Source: VRUE01 sp963716245 (GTDB lineage: Bacteria; Actinomycetota; Thermoleophilia; Solirubrobacterales; 70-9). From it: DNA of 64,000 nucleotides. This document shows, piece after piece, positions 33,758 through 41,068 of this stretch (positions are counted from its first letter, which is position 1; each line of letters begins with the position of its first letter). A program made the translations under genes and the position numbers. The stretch spans positions 1 to 64,000 of the forward strand of contig OY970300.1 in NCBI GenBank assembly GCA_963716245.1, given 5' to 3'. The notes beneath the pieces are model-generated. The model did not search any database, had not been told where the DNA came from, and was given only the letters and a program-made list of their open reading frames with translations.

Positions 33758-34003
33758 ATGGCACCGTGGATCGCACGCCGCATGCTGCGTGGCACCTGGA
33801 AGCGCATCCCCTGGAAGATGGTCTGGGCCGTCGCGCTCTGGCTCACCGAGAAGGGCCGCGAGCGCGTCGAGACCAACCTCACCGCGAAGGAACGGGACGA
33901 GCTCTGGCGGCTGGTCAAGAAGTCGAAGGGCCGCCCCGGAAGCCTCGCCCAGCGCGACCGCACGCGGGTGAAGAACATCGTGACCAAGGCGATCCGGGGC
34001 TGA
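33758..34003 (+). CDS. Small basic protein of unknown function
   Basis: 81 residues, basic, helical: RMLRGTWKRIPWKMVWAVAL, TEKGRERVETNLTAKERDEL, WRLVKKSKGRPGSLAQRDRT, then RVKNIVTKAIRG. One weakly hydrophobic segment; no known motif. It sits 7 bases before the CDGSH gene and is likely in the same transcript. Confidence 0.6.
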   Translation: MAPWIARRMLRGTWKRIPWKMVWAVALWLTEKGRERVETNLTAKERDELWRLVKKSKGRPGSLAQRDRTRVKNIVTKAIRG

Positions 34004-34010
34004 CGGGCCA

Positions 34011-34289
34011 GTGGGGGACGGGACGAGGATCACCCCCTACCGCAACGGGCCCTACCTGGTCCGGGGGCCGTTCACGCTGGTCGACCAAGACGGCAACGAG
34101 ATCGAGGTGAAGCGGCGGGTCGTCGCCCTATGCCGCTGCGGGCGCTCGCAGATGCGGCCCTTCTGCGACGGCACTCACAAGACGGCGCGCTTCCGGGCGG
34201 AGAGCGGGCTCGCCTCGCCCCCCGCCGCCATCCCTGACCCGGCGTCGGTCCTGGCCGACCCCGAGCCGCTGGCCGCCGACTCCTCGTAG
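34011..34289 (+). CDS. CDGSH iron-sulfur domain protein
   Basis: 92 residues from a GTG. The cluster motif CRCGRSQMRPFCDGTH near 40-57 gives the three Cys and one His that hold a [2Fe-2S] cluster. Such proteins act in electron transfer or cluster handling. Its 3' end overlaps the convergent GT2 gene by 115 bases, an unusually long overlap; the last about 35 codons of one of the two are probably of low constraint. It lies near a diiron heme-oxygenase-like gene, which could be its redox partner (inference). Confidence 0.85.
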   Translation: MGDGTRITPYRNGPYLVRGPFTLVDQDGNEIEVKRRVVALCRCGRSQMRPFCDGTHKTARFRAESGLASPPAAIPDPASVLADPEPLAADSS

Positions 34290-35254
34290 CGCCGGCGAAG
34301 CTCGCGCAGCGACGTCGCGGCGTGCGGCAGCCGCCCGTCCCCGTACCGGACGCCGCCCCGCAGCCGCGCGCCCACCGCCAGCCAGGCGCAGACGGCGCGC
34401 TCGGCGATCCAGGCCGGTGCCATCGCCGAGCCACTGGCGGGAAAGCGCGCGGCCCCGCCCGAGCGGCGACGCCCCAGCTCGGCGACGGCGATCGATGCGA
34501 GGGCGGCCGCCGCGATGCGGCGGGGGCGCCGGGCGTTCAGCAGGGCCAGCGGGCCGATCGCCAGGAACGCCCCCAGCCGCGCCGGCATCGCGAAGTCGTC
34601 GTATGCCTGGCGCACCCGCTGGGAGAGGAAGTGCCCGGTGGTCGGCGGTCGCCTCGCCACGTATAGGTCGAGCGGCGTCAACACCCTGCCGCCCGCGGCC
34701 CGGATCGTCCGCATCAGCTCCAGGTTCTCGAACAGCGCGTCGCCGTCGTAGGCGCCGCTCGCGAGGAAGGCGCCACGCCGCACCGCGAGCGTGCCCGGGA
34801 AGTCGCCGACCGGGAAGTCGGGATCGCCGGTGAAGACGCGGTTGAGCAGCGAGCGCGCGGTGTCCCAGCGGGCGTGCCACGGCAGCGGGTCGAAGTAGTT
34901 CTGCGGGCGAACCAGCTCCGCCCGCTCCAGGAGCGCGACCGTTCGGCGCAGCGTCGCCGGCTCGTAGCGCACGTCGTCGTCGGCGATGACGACGTGCTCG
35001 TGGGAGCACTCGCGGACGCCGGTCACGACGCCGTTGACTTTGCCCATCCGGAAGTCGAGGTCGGGATGGGGCGGCAGGTGGCGGGCGACCTCCCGCAGCG
35101 CCTCCGCGTGGCGCTCGAAGGCCGCCGCCGACGAGCCGTCGACGACGAGGACCTCGTCCACCTCGCCGGCGAGCCCGCGCAGGTACTCGACGAGCTCCTC
35201 GATCGGCCCCGGCTCCGCCCAGCGCAGCGGCAGCACGTAGGAGACGCCGCTCAC
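34175..35254 (-). CDS. GT2-family glycosyltransferase
   Basis: 359 residues with a GT-A fold: SYVLPLRW, VDEVLVVDGSSAAAFERHA, FRMGKVNGVVTGVRECSHEH, the DxD-like metal site VVIADDDVRYEP, and an acceptor region GAYDGDALFENLELMRTIRA. The last third has hydrophobic helices (IAAAALASIAVAE, AVCAWLAVGARL) suggesting membrane contact. It transfers a sugar from a nucleotide donor to an unknown acceptor. The start overlaps the stop of the diiron protein (ATGA), so they are coupled. Confidence 0.82.
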   Translation of the reverse strand: MSGVSYVLPLRWAEPGPIEELVEYLRGLAGEVDEVLVVDGSSAAAFERHAEALREVARHLPPHPDLDFRMGKVNGVVTGVRECSHEHVVIADDDVRYEPATLRRTVALLERAELVRPQNYFDPLPWHARWDTARSLLNRVFTGDPDFPVGDFPGTLAVRRGAFLASGAYDGDALFENLELMRTIRAAGGRVLTPLDLYVARRPPTTGHFLSQRVRQAYDDFAMPARLGAFLAIGPLALLNARRPRRIAAAALASIAVAELGRRRSGGAARFPASGSAMAPAWIAERAVCAWLAVGARLRGGVRYGDGRLPHAATSLRELRRRYEESAASGSGSARTDAGSGMAAGGEASPLSARKRAVL

Positions 35255-36309
35255 AGCGGCCGGCGCAGCGACGTTTCGCCCTCTCCCCAGGCCGCCAGCA
35301 GGTGCCGCGCGAAGCGGTCCTCGAGGTGGAGCAGGGCGCGGGCGCCGAAGACGACGTCCTCGGCGAGCGCGGGCTCGGCCCGCGCCAGGCCGCCGGCCAG
35401 GTCGTAGGCCGCGATGTTCTCGTGCACGGCGTCGGCCTCGACGTGCTCGTCGTAGAAGTCGGTCGCCTCGGCGTCGAAGCCGAGCCGCCGCAGGCCGTTG
35501 CCGTAGCGGCGGTTCGGCCGCGCCGAGGTCATCTCGAACATCGCCAGGTGGCCGACGATCGCGCCGCGCCGCGCGCGGTGCAGGCCGAGCGCCGACATCA
35601 GGTTGACGGTCGCCAGGGTGGTGCCCGGGATGCGATCCAGGTAGGCGTTCTCGCGATCCTCCAGGCCCAGCGCCCGCATCGTCTTGGCGAACAGCGCCGA
35701 GTGCATCCGCTCCGGCCGCCCGCCGCCGTACTCGTCGCCCTGCACCTAGAGCAGCGCCGTCTTCGCCGGCCCGGCCAGGCGGGGGATCGCCCAGCTGTGC
35801 GGGTCGGCCTCCTTGAGCTGGTAGAGCGAGCGGTGGACGACGAACTCCCGGAACCGGTCGAGGTCGGCCTCCCGCTCCATGTAGCGGGAGAGCGAGACGC
35901 CCTCGTCGCCTTCCTCCAGCCGGAAGAGCAGGTCGCCCACCCCGGCGGGGTCGACCGGCTCACCCGGGCCGACCGCCTCGTCGAGGGCGGCGAGGAAGAC
36001 GGACTCGAGCACGGCACGAGCCGCCAGCAGGGTCGGATGCCACTCCCACGCCGGGTCGACGCCGTCGAAGGAGCGGTAGTGGAGCTCGTAGCAGAGGTAG
36101 AGCGCCAGCTGCAGGTCGTCGTCGCCGAGCGGATCGTCGACGCCCCCGATCAGCTCGCCGATGCCTTCGGAGGCCTCGACCGGCAGAACCGCGCTCTCGC
36201 CCGCCGGGGCAGAGAGCATCGCCGCGACCAGTTCGCTGAACGGGCCGCTCGCGGGCACCGCCAGATTCGTGGAGCCGGCTTCCCTCTGGTCGACTCCGAT
36301 CGCACTCAT
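35251..36309 (-). pseudogene. Heme-oxygenase-like iron redox protein split by an in-frame TAG
   Basis: Two halves in one frame. The first, from ATG 36309, has LYLCYELHYRSFDGVDPAWE, with Glu and His positions typical of heme-oxygenase-like diiron proteins, and ends AIPRLAGPAKTALL then TAG at 35746-35748. The next codon resumes with QGDEYGGGRPERMHSALF, YDEHVEADAVHENIAAYDLA: the rest of the same family. An E codon (GAG to TAG) is the simplest explanation, since the motif normally reads through ..L(E)(I/V)Q.DEYGGG. Truncation would remove half the iron ligands. Could be nonsense mutation, sequence error or read-through. Confidence 0.7.
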
Positions 36310-36312
36310 CGC

Positions 36313-38508
36313 CTAATCCTTCCCCGAGAAACCCTCCGGAAAACTCTGCCGCTCGCTGAGCAGTGGCGCGAACAGGTCGCCCTTCCGCTCGACCCGCTCC
36401 AGGACGGCGGCGTGGTCGAAGGCCAGGCCGCCGGCATCGTCGGCCTCCAGCGCCGCCTCGATCTCCTCCCATTCGAGCGGCGTCGAGACGGTCGGGCTCC
36501 CCCCCGGCCGCAGCAGCGAGTAGACGCAGACGGTCGTCTTGTGCGGGTCGTTCTGGCTCCAGTCGATCAGCACCCTGCCGCGGCGCGCGCTCTTGGTCAT
36601 CCGGGAGACGACGCGGTCGGGGACCTTGCTCTCCAGCGTCTCGGCGACGGCCCGGGCGAAGGGCTTGGTCTGCTCGTACGTGACGTCGGTGTTGAGCGGC
36701 ACGTACAGCTGCAGCCCCTTTGAGCCCGAGGTCTTCGCGTAGCTGCGCAGGTCGAGTCGCTCGAACATGCCCCGCAGCCAGATCGCGACCTCGCAGCAGT
36801 CGAGCAGGCCGGCCGGCGCGCCGGCGTCGAGGTCGAAGACGACCGCGGTCGGGCGATCCATGTCGGCGGCCAGGGACAGCGAGGTGTGCAGCTCGCCCTC
36901 AGCCGACCCGACGGCTCGCATCAGGTCTGGCAGGTCGTCGACCACCACATCGGGCTCCCCTTCGCCGCGCACTCGACGGCCGCGCAGGTGCGGGAGGAGC
37001 ACGTCCGCGATCTGCCGGTACCACCCGGAGGCGGCCTCCGGGTCCGCCCGCTCCAGCCCGACCTCCGCCGCCTCCTTGTCGTCGCGCAGCCCTTTGAACG
37101 AGCCGTGCCGGACCATCCCGTCCGCGGTCAGCTCGCGGAACTCGATCTCGGCGACCAGCCTCGGCTCGACGAAGTTGGCGTTCCGAGGGCCCCGGCGACC
37201 GGCGAACGGATTCGACTTGCGGGCGAGCGGCGCCAAGCGCTCCGGCAGCTCGGTCAGGTCGCGCGCCGAGAAGCCGGTGCCGACCTTGCCGGCGTAGTGG
37301 AGCGTCCGGCCGCCGTCGTCGGGATCGAACCAGCCGAGCAGGAGCGCCCCGATGCTGTTGCGGCGGCGCCCTTCGCCGGGCAGCCAGCCGCCGATCGCGA
37401 ACTCCTGCCGGCCGGTGTTCTTCACCTTCAGCCAGGCGCCGGTCCGCTTGCCCGGTGCGTAGCGGCTGTCGAGCCGCTTGAGGACGATGCCCTCCAGCCG
37501 CTGCTCGCGGCTCGCCTCCAGCAGCTCCTCGGCGTGGCCGGTCGAGTAGCTCGGCGTCTGCCAACTCGGCCCCGCCAGCTCCATTCCCTCCAACAGCTCG
37601 CGGCGGCGCGCGTACGGCTCGCCGATCAGGTCGCGCCCGTCTATATATAGGAGGTCGAAGATCACGTAGGTGACCGGGTGGCTCTTCATCCGGCGACGCA
37701 CGACGGTCTCGGCGGTCTGGTGGATCCGCTGCTGGAGGCGCTCGAAGCTGGGCCGCCCCTCGGCGTCGAAGGCGACCAGCTCGCCGTCGAGCACCGCGTC
37801 GCGGGCGCCGAGCTGGCGCGAGAGGCGCCGCACCTCCGGGTACTGCGGCGTGATGTCGCGCAGGTTCCGGCTTTGCAGCTCCAGCCGGCCCGGCCGGCAG
37901 TAGGCGATCGCGCGCACCCCGTCCCACTTGACCTCGGCCGCCCAGCCCCGGTCCGAGGCGGGCAGCTTCGCCGGCTTGGCGAGCATCGGGACGATCGACT
38001 CGGGGAACGGGTCGCGCGCCTCGGCGGGCGGGTCGATCCGGTGGATCATCCAGTCGCGCTCGCCGCCGGCGCGGAACAGCGCGTAGCGCCCGCTCAGCCG
38101 CTCGCCGGCGAAGCTGAAGACGACTTTCCCCTCCTCCCACTTGTGGCACTCGTAGGTGCCGCGGTCCCAGACCTTCACCGTGCCGCCGCCGTACTCGCCG
38201 GCCGGGATCTCGCCTTCGAAGTCGAGGTAGTCGAGCGGGTGGTCCTCGGTGTGGACCGCCTTGCGGTTCTCGTCGGGGCTGTCGGGGATGCCGTTGGGAA
38301 TCGCCCAGGAGACCGCCACCCCGTCGTGCTCCAGTCGCAGGTCCCAGTGCAGGCGCCGGGCGCTGTGCTCCTGGACGACGAAGCGCGGCGCGGCCTTCTT
38401 GCCGCCGCGGCGGCGGGGCGCCGGCTCGGGGGTCGTCGCGAAGTCGCGCTTGCCCTCGTACTCGCCCAGCTTGCCCTTCCGCTTCGCGCTTCTCTTCTTC
38501 GTCGTCAC
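36313..38508 (-). CDS. ligD: ATP-dependent DNA ligase LigD (phosphoesterase-ligase-partial polymerase)
   Basis: 731 residues. 40-170: 3'-phosphoesterase (RFVVQEHSARRLHWDLRLEH, DHPLDYLDFEGEIPAGEYGG). 185-480: ligase core with the adenylated Lys in EVKWDGVRAIAY, GELVAFDAEG, EGIVLKRLDSRYAPGKRTG, AWLKVKN. 510-700: polymerase-like piece with VVFDLDAG, KTSGSKGLQLYVPL and SARRGRVLIDWSQND. Compared with normal LigD polymerase, the entry segment is short, running from IADVLLPHLRGR to VVDDLPDL without the usual template-binding stretch, and His is replaced by Gln in SGSKGLQ. Acts in non-homologous end joining with Ku (not in this window). Confidence 0.9.
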   Translation of the reverse strand: MTTKKRSAKRKGKLGEYEGKRDFATTPEPAPRRRGGKKAAPRFVVQEHSARRLHWDLRLEHDGVAVSWAIPNGIPDSPDENRKAVHTEDHPLDYLDFEGEIPAGEYGGGTVKVWDRGTYECHKWEEGKVVFSFAGERLSGRYALFRAGGERDWMIHRIDPPAEARDPFPESIVPMLAKPAKLPASDRGWAAEVKWDGVRAIAYCRPGRLELQSRNLRDITPQYPEVRRLSRQLGARDAVLDGELVAFDAEGRPSFERLQQRIHQTAETVVRRRMKSHPVTYVIFDLLYIDGRDLIGEPYARRRELLEGMELAGPSWQTPSYSTGHAEELLEASREQRLEGIVLKRLDSRYAPGKRTGAWLKVKNTGRQEFAIGGWLPGEGRRRNSIGALLLGWFDPDDGGRTLHYAGKVGTGFSARDLTELPERLAPLARKSNPFAGRRGPRNANFVEPRLVAEIEFRELTADGMVRHGSFKGLRDDKEAAEVGLERADPEAASGWYRQIADVLLPHLRGRRVRGEGEPDVVVDDLPDLMRAVGSAEGELHTSLSLAADMDRPTAVVFDLDAGAPAGLLDCCEVAIWLRGMFERLDLRSYAKTSGSKGLQLYVPLNTDVTYEQTKPFARAVAETLESKVPDRVVSRMTKSARRGRVLIDWSQNDPHKTTVCVYSLLRPGGSPTVSTPLEWEEIEAALEADDAGGLAFDHAAVLERVERKGDLFAPLLSERQSFPEGFSGKD

Positions 38509-38594
38509 CCGGCTCCTCTACCCCCGGCTGGCAGTTGGCTTGCCAGACACGGTAGGCCGTTTCCCGACCTCTTCCCCGGGTAGCGCCAAGCCAG

Positions 38595-39476
38595 ATGGCG
38601 GACGAGCGGGTCGAGATCGAGGACGACAGCCCCGCGGCGAAGGACGGTCCGGCCGCGGGCGGGCCCGGTGGCGGTCGTGTCCTCGTCGTCGTCGACGAGG
38701 CGGTCGCCGGGACCGAGCTGCGCAGGAGCGTCGTCGACCACCTCGGCGAGAAGCCCGGCGCCGTGTTCGTCGTCGCGCCGGCCCTGGTCCACTCGGGGCT
38801 GAAGCACACGATGGGCGACGTCGACGACGCGATCGGCCCGGCCGAGGAGCGGCTCCGGCGCACCCTCGAGGAGCTGCGCGGGGCCGGCATCGAGGCCGAC
38901 GGCGAGGTCGGCGACTCCGACCCGATGGTCGCGATCGGCGACGAGATCCTCAAGTTCCATCCCGACCAGATCCTGCTCGTCGCCCACACCGACAAGGAAG
39001 GCGACTTCGCCGAGCGCGGCCTGATCGAGCAGCTGCAGCGCGACCTCGACCTGCCGGTCACGGAGCTGGTCGTCGACCGGGCGGAGAGCCCGCATGTGCT
39101 CGACGTGAAGGAGACCGAGCGGGGTGCCGGGCGCGACAAAGGGTGGCGGCCGTCAGGCAACCTGCCGCCGCTTTCGCGGCGCGACTTCGGCGGCATCGTC
39201 GTCGCGATCGTCGGCACGCTGATCCTCGGCGCGCTCGCCGCCGACTGCGTCGGCGAGGCGAGCGGCCACGACTTCGAGGAGGGGCGGCTCGGCTTCGCCT
39301 GCGCGGCCCGCATCCTGATCGCCACGGCGCTCGCACTGATCAACCTCGCCCACGTCGTCGGCCTGCTCCTCTTCCAGAGCGTCGGCTACGAGGGCATGTG
39401 GAACCGCTTCTTCGCCCGGCTCAGCCTGATCGGCACCCCCACCGCGATCGTCGCTTCGCTCCTCCTCGGCCTCTGA
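38595..39476 (+). CDS. Membrane protein with UspA-like N-terminal domain
   Basis: 293 residues. 25-165: a nucleotide-binding-like fold (GGRVLVVVDEAVAGTELRRS, VFVVAPALVHSG, ERLRRTLEELRGAGIEADGE, ADQILLV-like strands) resembling universal stress domains. 195-290: three membrane segments (FGGIVVAIVGTLILGALAA, AARILIATALALINLAHVVG, IGTPTAIVASLLLGL). Divergent from ligD. Function unknown; possibly membrane-linked stress sensing. Confidence 0.7.
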   Translation: MADERVEIEDDSPAAKDGPAAGGPGGGRVLVVVDEAVAGTELRRSVVDHLGEKPGAVFVVAPALVHSGLKHTMGDVDDAIGPAEERLRRTLEELRGAGIEADGEVGDSDPMVAIGDEILKFHPDQILLVAHTDKEGDFAERGLIEQLQRDLDLPVTELVVDRAESPHVLDVKETERGAGRDKGWRPSGNLPPLSRRDFGGIVVAIVGTLILGALAADCVGEASGHDFEEGRLGFACAARILIATALALINLAHVVGLLLFQSVGYEGMWNRFFARLSLIGTPTAIVASLLLGL

Positions 39477-39482
39477 CGGCCA

Positions 39483-39534
39483 AGACGTGCCGCTACTTGA
39501 CCACCTATACGGTGGGTCAAGTAGCGGCACGTCT
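39483..39534. repeat. Palindromic element, free copy
   Basis: Perfect 20-base arms AGACGTGCCGCTACTTGACC and GGTCAAGTAGCGGCACGTCT with a 12-base centre. It lies 7 bases after the stop of the upstream gene. The arms are the same as those of the element inside dnaE2 at 56611-56660 (19 of 19 bases). Confidence 0.9.
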
Positions 39535-39748
39535 CCCTCGGACACCGAGCTGGGCGCTGGCATCCGGGCCGCTCTGAGCACGTTTCATCTTCTCTTAACA
39601 CTCAACTTCTACTTGTGGCTGCCGCCCTGTCACCCCGTTTACGTGCAGGGATTTCGCGCTGGGGCCCGGTCTCCACCTTGAGTTGAGACTACTCAGGGAC
39701 TTTAAAACTGAGCCCAAAGTCCGACGAATATTGGGTAAGGTCGATCGT

Positions 39749-40984
39749 ATGTTTGTTGGTATCGGACACGGACGCCATCGCGCTCTTGACCGATACCTGC
39801 CGGCTTTCATCGCAGCGACGGTCGCAGCGGTCGCCCCGGCCGGCGCGACCGCTGCCGAAGCGATCGACACCCCCGTAGCGGCTCCGCAAGTCGCCTCCAG
39901 CGAAGCGTCGAGCCCCGTCCCTGTCGAGCCGGCAGCACCCGCCGAAGCCGAGGCGCCCGTCGAGGAAGAGGCGCCCGCCGAATCGCCATCGCCCACCGCC
40001 GAAGCCCCGGCGCCCCCCACTGAAGAGCAGCCGACCCCGACCGCATCCGCGATTGCTCCCGCAACCGCCGGCGAAGGCCCCTCGACTGGCGGAGCGGCCC
40101 AGGCAATCGGCTCGCAGCCCACGGCCGCACCCGAGCCCGCCGACGTCACTACGTCGGTATCGCGGTCGCTGAGCGAGACGCCCGCTGAGATCCAAGAGCA
40201 GGTGGGCGACGCGCTCGACGCAGACGCGTCGCCGGTCGAGCGGGTCGATGCCCCACTGGCGGACGCGGCGCCGCAGGTCGAGGGAGTGACGGCGTCGGTT
40301 GAAGAGGCGACCGCTCCGGTCGGGGAGACGGCTTCACCGCTCGTCACCGTGATCGGCGAGACGACTGGCGCTGTTCGCACCCGCGGCACCACGCTCGGCG
40401 AGTCGAGCCCCGCCCTTCTCGTCCCTGCGCTCGGCGGCCGGACTTCCTCCACTCCCAGGGCTCTGGCGGAGCACGGCGATCCGCATCCCGCGCCCACGGC
40501 GCATGGTCCCCTCGCCGGCGTCGATGCGACCGGCTCGACTCCCGCCGACGCCGGCTCGACTCCCGGGCCGACGTTGGCGCCCGGGGGCGATCCGGTCGGC
40601 CTGACGGGCGAGGCGCCGGCCTCTCCTCTGGACGCCTTCGGGGGCCTGCCGTCGTCGGCCGAGATTTCGACCGCCGCGTCGACCTCGTCGTCTGCCGCCG
40701 CGATCGGCGCGGCACTGACGGTGGTGCCCACTACGGCCGAGCTCCGGCTTGGCTCGGGCACCGACGATGCCGGCGGCTCCGGTCAGACTCCCCTTGCCCC
40801 CACGCTCCCGCCCCTGGACCTCCAGGGTGCCGCTTCCGGAGCGGGTGGCTCGACCTTCGTCCCTCTCGCCGCGTTGCTTGCGTTGCTCGCGCTGGCTGCG
40901 CCGGCGACCTTCCGCAGGCGCGAGGCGGTGCGGAGCTTCATCGCACCGACTCAGTTCGTCTGCGCACTCGAGCGCCCCGGCTAG
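39749..40984 (+). CDS. Surface protein, Pro/Ala/Glu-rich, C-terminal anchor
   Basis: 411 residues from the ATG at 39749 (RBS GGGTAAGG, 8 bases upstream; an in-frame TTG at 39683 is less likely). Signal-like start (YLPAFIAATVAAVAPAGATA), then low-complexity Ala/Pro/Glu sequence (EAEAPVEEEAPAESPSPTAE), and at the end a hydrophobic stretch (FVPLAALLALLALAAPATF), RRRE, and FVCALERPG. This hydrophobic segment, basic cluster and short tail look like a membrane or wall-sorting end, though no LPxTG is present. It precedes the repeat protein by 84 bases and may be co-expressed. Confidence 0.7.
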   Translation: MFVGIGHGRHRALDRYLPAFIAATVAAVAPAGATAAEAIDTPVAAPQVASSEASSPVPVEPAAPAEAEAPVEEEAPAESPSPTAEAPAPPTEEQPTPTASAIAPATAGEGPSTGGAAQAIGSQPTAAPEPADVTTSVSRSLSETPAEIQEQVGDALDADASPVERVDAPLADAAPQVEGVTASVEEATAPVGETASPLVTVIGETTGAVRTRGTTLGESSPALLVPALGGRTSSTPRALAEHGDPHPAPTAHGPLAGVDATGSTPADAGSTPGPTLAPGGDPVGLTGEAPASPLDAFGGLPSSAEISTAASTSSSAAAIGAALTVVPTTAELRLGSGTDDAGGSGQTPLAPTLPPLDLQGAASGAGGSTFVPLAALLALLALAAPATFRRREAVRSFIAPTQFVCALERPG

Positions 40985-41068
40985 GTCCGGTTCGGACCCA
41001 ACCAGGGGCTGCGCCGGGAGCCCGACTTTCGCCCGGCGACCTAACTCGAGTCGAAAGGAATCACCAAG

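Noticed and set aside
37630..37660. TATATATAGGAGG as a promoter and RBS
   Set aside because: It lies in the ligD reading frame and encodes the conserved LLYIDGRDL; chance resemblance.
36899..39343. An 814-codon frame on the minus strand
   Set aside because: Out of frame with ligD, running through the divergent promoter; its sequence is Arg/Pro-rich with no family features.
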